Shown here: positions 1-8,006 of the stretch, one piece after another
How positions within the stretch are numbered: the first letter of the stretch is position 1
How the letters are laid out: each line of letters begins with the position of its first letter
Source: Planctomycetota bacterium
GTDB lineage: Bacteria > Planctomycetota > UBA1135 > GCA-002686595
Reading direction: 5' to 3'
NCBI GenBank assembly: GCA_014238415.1
Contig: JABABA010000004.1
Coordinates: forward strand, 62,001-126,000
DNA: 64,000 nt
Position numbers and translations under genes: made by a program
Notes under the pieces: model-generated
The model's database searches: none
The model's input: the letters and a program-made list of their open reading frames with translations, nothing else
What the model was told of the DNA's origin: nothing

Positions 1-711
1 TGTCCAAAGCAGCGCATCGAGGCTAAAGCCGAGGAGAGCCGATAGGTCGAGCCCTAAGTCGAGGGAAGATCTCAAGTGAAGTATGCGCTCCCAACTTGCC
101 TCTCTGTTGATCAAACCCACCAAGAGAATTGCTGGTAGCAGTCCTTGCAACACACTCAAGCGCGGGGCGGCTGGAATTGCTCCTCCCTTTTCTCGTGGCC
201 AAGCTAAAGCACAGGTTGCGGTCAAGAGTGCAAAGGGATGCACCAGTAGCGACAAGCCCGCGATCCAGCCCAGCATGGTCGCGCCGAGCCTGGATCCGCG
301 AGCTCCCGCCAACCCTGCCGTAGCGGAACTCAATCCAACCAGCAGCATCAGTCCCTCACGATTCCAACCCAGAGACGCCAGAAATATTCCAGGGACACAG
401 TGTAGCGCCAGCCATGCTTTCTCCGCCACACGACTATCACGCCCGAGCATCTTGGCAAGAATGTTCAAAGGTACAAGGCAGAGAGTCGTAGCGATCAATC
501 CGGGCAAACGCAGTAAGAGCAATTGCAACGGTCCGGTCCCACTGATCATGGTTGCCGCCAGGGCGCTGAACACGTCTGCACCGCTCAGTGGGGTGCCGCT
601 GCGCGCATTGGCCCACAAGAGAGCCTCCTCTCCGTTCACCGGCCAATAGGCCGCACCAATCAATTTCGCCAGGCTTACGATCAGGATCAATCGGAGAAGA
701 CGGCTGTGCAT
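1..711 (-). CDS. Membrane glycosyltransferase-like protein (GT-C type), C-terminus beyond window
   Basis: This reading frame is open from an ATG at 711 to the left edge (237 codons) and is missing from the ORF track because its stop lies outside. The translation begins MHSRLLRLILIVSLAKLIG and then AAYWPVNGEEALLWANA, the short first helix plus acidic-residue loop seen in GT-C (PMT/ArnT-like) polyprenyl-sugar transferases. Several hydrophobic segments follow. The plus-strand ORFs drawn here are its shadows. No Shine-Dalgarno site is visible before the ATG. A hairpin separates it from the sigma factor gene upstream. The sugar and acceptor cannot be told; the GT-C assignment rests on membrane topology and the first loop only. 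Confidence 0.7.
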   Translation of the reverse strand, partial: MHSRLLRLILIVSLAKLIGAAYWPVNGEEALLWANARSGTPLSGADVFSALAATMISGTGPLQLLLLRLPGLIATTLCLVPLNILAKMLGRDSRVAEKAWLALHCVPGIFLASLGWNREGLMLLVGLSSATAGLAGARGSRLGATMLGWIAGLSLLVHPFALLTATCALAWPREKGGAIPAAPRLSVLQGLLPAILLVGLINREASWERILHLRSSLDLGLDLSALLGFSLDALLWT

Positions 712-725
712 GGCGGAAAAGCAGG

Positions 726-744
726 CGCCCCGCAGAACGGGGCG
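726..744 (-). terminator. Candidate intrinsic terminator after the sigma factor gene
   Basis: A perfect 7-bp stem (CGCCCCG/CGGGGCG) with a 5-nt loop lies between the sigma gene stop and the next start. Read on the minus strand it is followed by CCTGCTTTT, a short and imperfect U-tract. Position and strand fit termination of the argS-apt-sigma transcript. The weak U-tract makes this tentative. Confidence 0.4.
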
Positions 745-787
745 TCTGTGTGGTCAGCCTAGCAAGGCCGGTGAAGCGATTGCAGCG

Positions 788-1696
788 CTATCCCAGCAGT
801 GTGTTTGTCTTCCCATCGAGCAGGCCCTTGAGGCGGCTCATCACATTGCTGTGGATCTGGCAGACGCGGCTCTCGGTCAGAGATAGCATCTCTCCGATCT
901 CGCGCATGGTGTGCCCCACGCGATAATACTGTTCTACGATGAAGCGTTCCTTGTGGGTCAGGGAGCGAGTCATGTAGAGCATCAAATCGCTCTTCTTGAG
1001 TTCGTCCATGGGGTCGATGGAGGTCTTGTCCTCAAGCACATCGGCCTTTTCAAGGGAACTGTCGTCGTCCCGGTCCTCCCAGCGGTCCGAGAGGGAGTAC
1101 ATGGACTTGGCGGTAGCCTTGCCGATTTCTACGGCCAGTTCCACATGGTTCATGTCCAGGGCGTCGGCCAACTCGGCGTGGGTCGGCTCGCGGCCGTATT
1201 CGCCGGTCAGGCGTTGCAGAGTCTTGTCGATCTTGCTGGCCTTGAGCCGTACCAGACGGGGTACCCAGTCCTGGGAGCGTAGTTGGTCCAGGATCGAGCC
1301 GCGAATACGGGTTGTGCAGTAGGTCTTGAACTTGATGCCGCGATCGGGATCAAAGCCACGGATCGCGTCCATCAGGCCGAAGAGGCCGGCAGAGATCAGA
1401 TCGTCCGCTTCGATGGACTTTGGCAAGGTCTGCAGAAGGCGCTCGGCGATGTACTTGACCAGCGGGTAGTGGCGTTCCATCAGGACATTGCGAACACGTT
1501 CGAGGTCCTGCTTGTTCTCAGTTTCCCTGGCGCAGCTATAGAGTGCCCAGAGATCCTCGGTGACAACTTCTTCAATTGATCCCTTTAGGATCTCCTGGGC
1601 TTCCTTGATTGCCTTGGCCTTGGCCTTGGGGGACAGGGGCGGTTTAGGCTCGTAGGTGGTTCGGTTGCCCTGGGGGCTGGTTTTGGATGTGCTCAT
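788..1696 (-). CDS. RNA polymerase sigma factor, FliA/WhiG (sigma-28-like) family
   Basis: A 302-residue alternative sigma-70-family factor. Region 2 (about residues 75-140) carries DLISAGLFGLMDAIRGFDP and the core-binding/-10 segment KFKTYCTTRIRGSILD, followed by DWVPR, a pattern typical of FliA/WhiG rather than ECF factors. Region 3 (EYGREPTHAELADAL) and region 4 with a helix-turn-helix (HTMREIGEMLSLTESRVCQI) follow. The first 40 residues are a lysine-rich extension. The ATG is preceded by a purine-rich GAGAGAAGAGAGAA stretch. It lies 42 bp after apt on the same strand, so it is probably cotranscribed. Family members control flagellar or developmental genes; none is present here, so its regulon is unknown. 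Confidence 0.9.
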   Translation of the reverse strand: MSTSKTSPQGNRTTYEPKPPLSPKAKAKAIKEAQEILKGSIEEVVTEDLWALYSCARETENKQDLERVRNVLMERHYPLVKYIAERLLQTLPKSIEADDLISAGLFGLMDAIRGFDPDRGIKFKTYCTTRIRGSILDQLRSQDWVPRLVRLKASKIDKTLQRLTGEYGREPTHAELADALDMNHVELAVEIGKATAKSMYSLSDRWEDRDDDSSLEKADVLEDKTSIDPMDELKKSDLMLYMTRSLTHKERFIVEQYYRVGHTMREIGEMLSLTESRVCQIHSNVMSRLKGLLDGKTNTLLG

Positions 1697-1738
1697 TATA
1701 TTCTCTCTTCTCTCTGTATCTTCTTGGGATATGTCCCC

Positions 1739-2302
1739 TCAGTATTTCTTCAATGCGTGACACGGCACGTCCAACTTCTTGTTTCCTTCCAGAAAGCCCA
1801 GCTCGATGGCGAAGCAGCAGGCGATAGGATCGCCTCCTACGCGGCGCACGAGCTTGAGGCTGGCCGCCATGGTGCCGCCAGTGGCGAGCAGGTCATCCAC
1901 CATCAAGATACGCTTCCCATCTGCGGCATCTAGGTGGATCTCGATTGTGTCAGTGCCATACTCCAGTTCATAGCTCTCCGAAGCAGTTTTCCATGGGAGC
2001 TTTCCCGGTTTACGAATCGGGATGAAGCCTTTGCCTACCTGTACCGCTAAGGCCGTCCCAAATATGAAACCTCGTGATTCGATGCCGCAGATCAGGTCGT
2101 AGGACTTTGGGTCCACCATTTCGGCCATGCCTTCGATCGATTGGCGCAGGCCTGTAGCATCTTGCAGAAGCGGTGTGATGTCCTTGAAGATGATTCCCGG
2201 TTTGGGGAAATCAGGCACGTCGCGGATCAGGGAGTCGATCAAGGTTCTGCTCTTGGCATCGGAAGAGAGAGGTGTTGCCTGGGCATGGGTACACCAGGTC
2301 AC
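1739..2302 (-). CDS. apt: Adenine phosphoribosyltransferase
   Basis: This is the purine salvage enzyme that makes AMP from adenine and PRPP in the cytoplasm. The 187-residue protein has the family N-terminus (VPDFPKPGIIFKDITPLL), the substrate segment IESRGFIFG and the PRPP-binding loop ILMVDDLLATGGTM. It is about 15 residues longer than usual at the N-terminus; no internal Met offers a better start, so the true start could be a few codons later. It lies between argS (43 bp upstream) and the sigma factor, all on the minus strand. Confidence 0.95.
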   Translation of the reverse strand: MTWCTHAQATPLSSDAKSRTLIDSLIRDVPDFPKPGIIFKDITPLLQDATGLRQSIEGMAEMVDPKSYDLICGIESRGFIFGTALAVQVGKGFIPIRKPGKLPWKTASESYELEYGTDTIEIHLDAADGKRILMVDDLLATGGTMAASLKLVRRVGGDPIACCFAIELGFLEGNKKLDVPCHALKKY

Positions 2303-2345
2303 CTTGTCTCATCGGAGGCAAGCGGGTGGGCCTTGAACATAGGCT

Positions 2346-4046
2346 CTACATTTCTGTCGGAGCTGGAACCCCCAAGATGCCTAACCCATTGCTGACAACC
2401 ACTTTACAGCTATTTGCCAGGGCAAGGCGAGCGCCTGTGACTCCTTCCTCCTGCCCCAGAACGCGACACTGTGCAATCCAGGAATTGATCATGCGCGAGA
2501 GGCCCAGAAGGTACTGGGTCAGAAGGCTTGGCTCGGCCTCACTGGCGGCCCGTACGAGCACGCTGGGGTAGCGGCCCAATTCCAGGATCAATGTTGAGTC
2601 CGCAGCTACAGCCTCAAAGTCGCATTTTCCGGAGCCCTCTCCGGCGGCCGCGGCCTTGCGTTCAATCGACGCCAGCCGTGCATGGGTGTATTGCACATAG
2701 GGGCCTGTGTCGCCTTCAAATGCCAGGACCTCTTCCCACGTGAAGGCGATGTCTTTGACTCGCTCGCGTTTGAGATCGTTGAACACCACTGCGCCCATGC
2801 CGACCATCTCGCCTACCGCCTCGGGATCGGTCAGATTGGCGTTCTTCTCTTTGATGACTTCCGTCGCACGACGTGAGGCCTCGTCGAGCACATCTTGCAA
2901 GAAGACCACCTTGCCATGCCGCGTGCTCATGCGTCCTTCGGGCAGACGCACCATGCCGAAGTCGACGTGTTCCATACGCGGTTCCCATTCAAGGCCCATG
3001 CGGTCAAGCACATGCTTTAGTTGGCGGAAGTGCAGTCGTTGGTCGCCGCCTACCACATACAGGCAGCGTTCAAAGGAGTAAAGTTCCCAGCGGTGGAAGA
3101 CCGCGGCCAGATCCCTGGTGGCGTAGAGGGTTGTGCCATCAGTCTTGCGCAGGATGCAGGGGGGCAGGTTTTCTCCGAATTGCTTGAGGCTGACCACCAG
3201 CGCTCCTTCGGATTCTTCGGTGATGCCAGCGTCTACGATGCGCTGGACGGTTTGATCCAGATAGGATTCGTAGAAAGCCTCTCCGCGCACTTCGTCAAAG
3301 CTCACGCCCAAACGTGCGTATACCCTGTCGAATTCGCTTAGGGACAAGGCCGTCATCTTGCGCCAGACAGCCCGTACGGGTCCGTCTACGCCACTTTCCA
3401 GTTCTCGGAATGCTGTTGCTGCGGCTTCCTTGAGGGTAGGGTCGGCTTCCTCTTCCTCGTGGTAGCGTACATACAGTTTGAGTAGGGCGGGAATCGGGTC
3501 GTTCTCCAGATCCACCTCCTCGCCCCAGCGATCCAATGCTGCTATCAACTTGCCGAATTGGCTGCCCCAGTCTCCTATGTGGTTGATGCCGACCGTGGTG
3601 TAGCCCAGGGCATCGTGCAGGCGCTGAATTGCCGCGCCGATCACTGTCGAGCGAAGGTGTCCCACGCTCATGGGTTTGGCGATATTCGGAGAAGAGAGGT
3701 CAATCACGATCGTCTTGCCAGCGCCTTGTTCGCTGTGCCCAAACGTGCTCCCGGCCTCAAGAATCGATTCGATGACTGATTTGGCCAGAGTCGGTCGGTC
3801 AATGCGAAAATTCAGATAGGGACCCGTGGCCTGGACCTCGATGCCTTTAAGTGTTTTGGTTAGACCTTCTGCGAGTTCCTGTGCGATCTTCGGCGGAGCC
3901 TTGCGCAGGGTCTTGGCCAAGGGAAAGCAAGGGAAGGCGAAGTCCCCGAGTTCCGGATTGCGGGGTGTTTCGAGGTTCAGGTCTTCCAGGGCCAGGCTGG
4001 TTTCTTGAGCCAGGGCGCTGAGAATCGCATCGGTGAAGGCTTGCAT
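2346..4046 (-). CDS. argS: Arginyl-tRNA synthetase
   Basis: Class I aminoacyl-tRNA synthetase charging tRNA-Arg. The track ORF starts at 4139, but homology begins at the internal ATG (MQAFTDAILSALA), which gives 566 residues, the usual length. The N-terminal tRNA D-loop-binding domain is followed by SSPNIAKPMSVGHLRST. Here the HIGH box reads SVGH, as in one known bacterial subgroup. The KMSKS equivalent is RMSTRHGK, and the C-terminal DALR domain includes YVQYTHARLASIERKA. The protein ends with the usual LGIxxPxxM-like tail. It lies between the ABC-F gene and apt. Confidence 0.95.
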   Translation of the reverse strand: MQAFTDAILSALAQETSLALEDLNLETPRNPELGDFAFPCFPLAKTLRKAPPKIAQELAEGLTKTLKGIEVQATGPYLNFRIDRPTLAKSVIESILEAGSTFGHSEQGAGKTIVIDLSSPNIAKPMSVGHLRSTVIGAAIQRLHDALGYTTVGINHIGDWGSQFGKLIAALDRWGEEVDLENDPIPALLKLYVRYHEEEEADPTLKEAAATAFRELESGVDGPVRAVWRKMTALSLSEFDRVYARLGVSFDEVRGEAFYESYLDQTVQRIVDAGITEESEGALVVSLKQFGENLPPCILRKTDGTTLYATRDLAAVFHRWELYSFERCLYVVGGDQRLHFRQLKHVLDRMGLEWEPRMEHVDFGMVRLPEGRMSTRHGKVVFLQDVLDEASRRATEVIKEKNANLTDPEAVGEMVGMGAVVFNDLKRERVKDIAFTWEEVLAFEGDTGPYVQYTHARLASIERKAAAAGEGSGKCDFEAVAADSTLILELGRYPSVLVRAASEAEPSLLTQYLLGLSRMINSWIAQCRVLGQEEGVTGARLALANSCKVVVSNGLGILGVPAPTEM

Positions 4047-4161
4047 GCTGGGCGGTCCCGTGAAGGAGTCCCTGATGGTCGGGACTGAATGGTCAGGATA
4101 GCGACCGGGCGGGTCGGGGGCCCAAGACTCAGGCGGCAAAAGTCGGGTAGCGCTACCGCCC

Positions 4162-6084
4162 TCAGGCGAAGCTCTCCCATTCTTCGTTGGCTTTCTGTAG
4201 CTCCTGCTCCACCTCTGCTATTCGGTACTGCGTATCTCGAAGCTTCTCGCTGCTGGAGTAGACCTCTTTTTCGGTCATGGCCTTGTTGAGTTCTGCGAGT
4301 TCGCTTTCGAGCTTCATGATTCGCGCCTCGATCTTTGCAAGCTTCCAGGGGTTGGACTTCTTGCGGGGTTTCCTGGGCGCAGCCTGCCCGTCGGGCTTGC
4401 GGCTGGTCGCCTTGGCCTTAGCTTCTTCTTGCTTGCGTACAACACTCGCCATTCGCGCTTTCTCGGCGTTGTTCGCCTCAAGCTCGTCTTGTTTTGCCGC
4501 GCGCCAGGAACTGTAGTTGCCCTCGTGCTCAAGGACGCCGTTGTCGTGTACCTCCCAGGTGTGGCTAGTCAATCCATCGAGAAATTCACGATCATGGGAG
4601 ATGCAGACGATGGCTCCTTGAAACCTCCCGAGCATCTCTTCAAGGGCTGTGCGTCCGGCCAGATCCAGGTGGTTGGTGGGTTCGTCCATAGCCAGCCAAC
4701 TGGGCTTGGTCAGGACCATCAAGGCCAATGCCATCCGTGCGCGTTCTCCTCCGGAGAGCGTGCTGATCTCCTTGTCCACCCCTTCACCGCGAAACAGGAA
4801 CATGGCCAGGTGACTGCGAATCTCCAGGTCCGTCATTTTTGGATAATGACGCAAGATCTCGCTAAAGGGCGTGCTGTCCGAGCGGAGATGGCTTGTGTCT
4901 TGGTCGAAGTAGGCGCACTCTTCCCCGTGGCCGCGGGCTACCTCGCCTGCCAAAGGTGCCATGGCTCCGGCCATGATCTTCAAGAGGGTCGTTTTGCCGG
5001 ACCCGTTGTGTCCAATCAAACCGATGCGCTGACCCCGGCCAAGGCGTAGGTTTACCTGAGACAACAGAACATTGTCACCATATCCCGCTTTGATGTGCTC
5101 CAGTCCCAGGACCTTCTCTCCGCCCCTGGCAGCCTCCGGAGGTTTGATGATTGGTCGGCGTACATCGTGGTGCGGTTGCTTCAACCGCGTGATGTGTCCG
5201 AGTTTCTTGAGCCGTCCTTTTGCCTCTGCCGTGCGCTGGGAGCCCATGTGCTTCTTGATGAAGCTCTCTTCTTTGCGCAGCATTTCGCGCTGCTGCTCAT
5301 AGGCCTTCCGGTCGGTCTCGTAGCGTTCGGCTTTGAGTTCAACGTACTTTTTGTAGTTACCAGGGAAGGAGTTCAACTGTCCAAATTCCAACTCCAGGAT
5401 GCGTTCCACCGAGTTGGTCAGAAGGCGGCGGTCGTGTGATACAACCAGAATCGCGCTGTGTATTTCACGCAGGTACTTTTCAAGCCACTCAATGCCTTCC
5501 AGGTCCAAGTGGTTGGTTGGTTCGTCGAGCAACAGTAGATCGCCTCCACCGACCAGCGCGCGCGCCAGGCTGACGCGGTTTTTCTCGCCTCCTGACAGGT
5601 TCTTGGCCCTGCGATCCCAAAGGCCCTTGGTGAGTCCAATGCCGGAAAGGACCTTTTCAACCTTATGCTCCAGATCCCAGCCGTCGAGGGTCTCCATTTC
5701 GCCGGTCAAGCGATCGTGTTCACGCATCAAGCGTTCGAGTTCGACGCCTGTGGCGGAGCCCATTTTCTCTCCCACATGCTCCAATTCCTTCCCTACTTGT
5801 CTTGCCACGTCGAGACCGCTCTCCACATGTGCACGCACCACTTCATCGGGCCCAAAAACTGGCCGCTGGGGCACAAAGGACATGCGCGCTCCCTTGCGGA
5901 TCACTACGCGCCCCCAGTCAGGCGTTTCCTCCCCGGTGATCATGTGGAAGAGAGTCGTCTTTCCTCCGCCGTTGCGACCGACGATGCCTACCTTTTGACC
6001 GGGGTTGATTGACAGGGATGTGCCGCGCAGCACTTCCTGGGGTCCAAAGTGTTTCTTGAGGTCTTCGAGAATCAACAGTGACAT
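4162..6084 (-). CDS. ABC-F family ATPase (Uup/ABCF3-like), ribosome-associated
   Basis: A 640-residue soluble protein with two ABC modules and no membrane segment. Module 1 has Walker A GRNGGGKTT, signature LSGGEKNR and Walker B LLLLDEPTNHLDL. Module 2 has GHNGSGKTT, LSGGERAR and LAMDEPTNHLDL. The interdomain linker is charged and helical, as in translation-acting ABC-F proteins. A lysine-rich then coiled-coil tail follows (AKIEARIMKLESELAEL). Bacterial ABC-F factors act on stalled or early ribosomes; Uup-like ones with such a tail can also bind DNA or RNA. The start has a good GGAGG 7 nt upstream. A TAGACT -10-like box overlaps the stop codon of the upstream lipoprotein gene. Confidence 0.92.
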   Translation of the reverse strand: MSLLILEDLKKHFGPQEVLRGTSLSINPGQKVGIVGRNGGGKTTLFHMITGEETPDWGRVVIRKGARMSFVPQRPVFGPDEVVRAHVESGLDVARQVGKELEHVGEKMGSATGVELERLMREHDRLTGEMETLDGWDLEHKVEKVLSGIGLTKGLWDRRAKNLSGGEKNRVSLARALVGGGDLLLLDEPTNHLDLEGIEWLEKYLREIHSAILVVSHDRRLLTNSVERILELEFGQLNSFPGNYKKYVELKAERYETDRKAYEQQREMLRKEESFIKKHMGSQRTAEAKGRLKKLGHITRLKQPHHDVRRPIIKPPEAARGGEKVLGLEHIKAGYGDNVLLSQVNLRLGRGQRIGLIGHNGSGKTTLLKIMAGAMAPLAGEVARGHGEECAYFDQDTSHLRSDSTPFSEILRHYPKMTDLEIRSHLAMFLFRGEGVDKEISTLSGGERARMALALMVLTKPSWLAMDEPTNHLDLAGRTALEEMLGRFQGAIVCISHDREFLDGLTSHTWEVHDNGVLEHEGNYSSWRAAKQDELEANNAEKARMASVVRKQEEAKAKATSRKPDGQAAPRKPRKKSNPWKLAKIEARIMKLESELAELNKAMTEKEVYSSSEKLRDTQYRIAEVEQELQKANEEWESFA

Positions 6085-6114
6085 GGCCAGGCCTCCAAGA
6101 GGAAGCCGAGCAGT

Positions 6115-7080
6115 CTACTGATCTTCGATCTCGGCAGCATCGTCGGATTGGCCCCCATATCCCAATCGATAGAGATCTGCCTCGGCAGCGATGGTGCCAA
6201 AGGCGGCCCAGGCTCCCCGTTCGGCCACGAGGGCCAGGGCCGCGCGGGCGCCACGGGTGTCTCCGCCCATCTGGGTACGCCAGGCTGCTACGCCGTAGGC
6301 CACGGTGGCATCGGCGACACCATCATGACTGGCTTCGAGGACTTTGCTCACGGAGCCTCGGCCGCTCATCAAGAGACATAGGTCCCGATAGGACCGGTTC
6401 TCCAACACGATCCAGCTGGGCTCCACCGGCCGCAGGGTTTCTGCCGCTGCTCCAAAGTTGCCTGTCAGGCGCTGGGCGTGGGCCAGCCAGTAGCGTGTGG
6501 CCACCTCCATATCCTGGTTTGGGCAGCGTGCCAGGCACATACCCCAAATCCTGGTTGCTCCATCCATTCTTCCTTGAAGGTGCAAGCTCAAGGCCCAGTG
6601 ATAGAGGATGTTCGTATGGTCAGTGCTGCGGGGCAGGTTGTATTCGTTGGGGGCTCCGTCCGGTTCGAGTGCATCGGGATGATTCGATGCCCGTTGCCAG
6701 GCCGCAGACAGGTCTACTTCCGCCCGTACAAACTCCCGCAGGGTGATCCAGCGGTGACCTCGGTGGCGGAGGAGGCGATAGGAATTGGGATGTTCTACCA
6801 GAGCGCTTGTGTACCAATCGACCGCATCTCGGTAGCGCCCCAGGTAGGCAAGTCGCCTGCCGACCCAGATCGCGTTGGCTTCGGTTCGGTCATCTGCGTG
6901 TTGCCGCCGGGCCTCGGCCAATCTGGATTCCATGCGCTGGGCCCTGTCGGGTGAGAGTTCAGGACGCAGGAGTTCACGGCCCAACAGAGACGTGCCTTCC
7001 TGAAGCGTGTTGTTGGGCGCAACGCAAGCGCTCCCTCCCAGGAGTGCCAGCAGAATCCAGTGAGTGACGACAGAACGCAT
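6115..7080 (-). CDS. TPR-containing lipoprotein of unknown function
   Basis: The start is placed at the internal ATG (MRSVVTHWILLALL), because this gives a 321-residue protein beginning with a signal peptide and a possible lipobox (GGSAC, Cys near residue 18). The mature part is helical with TPR-like repeats (YRDAVDWYTSALVEHPNSYRL; MDGATRIWGMCLARCPNQ). No enzymatic motif is visible. It is divergent from pyrK with 73 bp between the starts. A TAATCT -10-like element lies about 8 nt before its start. It probably sits in the outer periplasmic compartment as a scaffold. I do not recognise a specific family. Confidence 0.75.
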   Translation of the reverse strand: MRSVVTHWILLALLGGSACVAPNNTLQEGTSLLGRELLRPELSPDRAQRMESRLAEARRQHADDRTEANAIWVGRRLAYLGRYRDAVDWYTSALVEHPNSYRLLRHRGHRWITLREFVRAEVDLSAAWQRASNHPDALEPDGAPNEYNLPRSTDHTNILYHWALSLHLQGRMDGATRIWGMCLARCPNQDMEVATRYWLAHAQRLTGNFGAAAETLRPVEPSWIVLENRSYRDLCLLMSGRGSVSKVLEASHDGVADATVAYGVAAWRTQMGGDTRGARAALALVAERGAWAAFGTIAAEADLYRLGYGGQSDDAAEIEDQ

Positions 7081-7153
7081 GCCCAATAGATTAGTCGGGA
7101 TCTCGCCGATGTGTTCCTCTGAGTGCGGTTCGTTCTGTTTACAATTCTCATCC

Positions 7154-8002
7154 ATGGCCGCCCCTCCCCCCGACACCCGCAGTCAGCGCGCCAAAGTGGT
7201 CTCGATTCGTCCCTCGGGCAGTGATGGGGTCGTACTGACTGTGCGGCCCTCCACGGCTTTTGGCCGTTTGGATGCCGGGCGGTTTTTCATGCTGCGTGGG
7301 GATGAGGAGTCTTCGCCGGCGATTCCGCGGCCCTTTTCCCTCTATCGCCAGGACGACAGGGGCAACCTTGAGTTCCTGATCAAGGTGATAGGTCCGGGCA
7401 CCGAGGCCCTGGCCCAGAGCCGGGTGGGCGAAGAGATCGTGATAATCGGTCCCCTCGGCCACGGCTGGCCTGAACTACCGCAGGACGGCAAGCCTCTGGT
7501 CATGTTGGCCGGTGGCATCGGCTCAGCGCCTTTCTACATCGCCTTGCAGCAAGCTCTGGCGGGCACGGAGCAAAGGCCAGCGGTTGATCCCGGCCAATTG
7601 CATCTGATCTATGGGGGCCGTACCAAGGGCCTGCTTTATGACATCGAGAAGTTCGAAGAACTGGGCATAGCGGTCACCCCCTGCACCGATGACGGCAGTT
7701 TTGGATTCCATGGGAATGTGGTCCAGGCTTTGGAAGATCATTGGAGGCAGTCACGCCTTCCCGGTGATGTGCGTTTGTGGACCTGTGGCCCGGAACCAAT
7801 GATGCGCGCAGTGGTCAAGGTCGCCGAAGACCGTGACCTGCAATGCTGGTTTTCCTTGGAGACCTACATGGGTTGCGGAGTGGGAATCTGCAACGGGTGC
7901 GCGGTGTTCACCTGCAAGGAAGGCTCTCTCGGCTCTTGGCCAGTGGCCAAGTGTTGCGTTGATGGCCCGGTGTTTGCGGCCTGCGATGTGCAGTTGACCT
8001 GA
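7154..8002 (+). CDS. pyrK: Dihydroorotate dehydrogenase B electron-transfer subunit-like (PyrK)
   Basis: A flavoprotein/[2Fe-2S] subunit that passes electrons between NAD(H) and dihydroorotate dehydrogenase in pyrimidine synthesis. I start it at ATG 7154 (MAAPPPDTRSQRAKV), giving 282 residues. The order is FAD-binding barrel with RPFSLYR, NAD-binding domain with LAGGIGSAPF, and C-terminal iron-sulphur segment GCGVGICNGCAVFTC...AKCCVDGPVF. The catalytic partner pyrD is not in the window. Its stop is only 4 bp from the stop of the convergent TMTC-like gene. Other ferredoxin-reductase relatives are possible, but the cysteine pattern favours PyrK. Confidence 0.88.
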   Translation: MAAPPPDTRSQRAKVVSIRPSGSDGVVLTVRPSTAFGRLDAGRFFMLRGDEESSPAIPRPFSLYRQDDRGNLEFLIKVIGPGTEALAQSRVGEEIVIIGPLGHGWPELPQDGKPLVMLAGGIGSAPFYIALQQALAGTEQRPAVDPGQLHLIYGGRTKGLLYDIEKFEELGIAVTPCTDDGSFGFHGNVVQALEDHWRQSRLPGDVRLWTCGPEPMMRAVVKVAEDRDLQCWFSLETYMGCGVGICNGCAVFTCKEGSLGSWPVAKCCVDGPVFAACDVQLT

Positions 8003-8006
8003 ATGC

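Noticed and set aside
83-649. Plus-strand ORFs at the left edge (188 aa and shorter)
   Set aside because: They are shadows of the minus-strand GT-C membrane gene that is open across the window edge and therefore missing from the track.
3670-3700. SVGH instead of HIGH in arginyl-tRNA synthetase as a possible inactive enzyme
   Set aside because: A Ser at this position is known in a common bacterial ArgRS subgroup (for example FSIGHLRST forms), and all other motifs are intact.
6185-6200. Second sigma-54-like site on the minus strand (TGGCACCATCGCTGCC)
   Set aside because: The -12 part deviates (CTGCC), and it lies within the lipoprotein coding region; one such near match is expected by chance.
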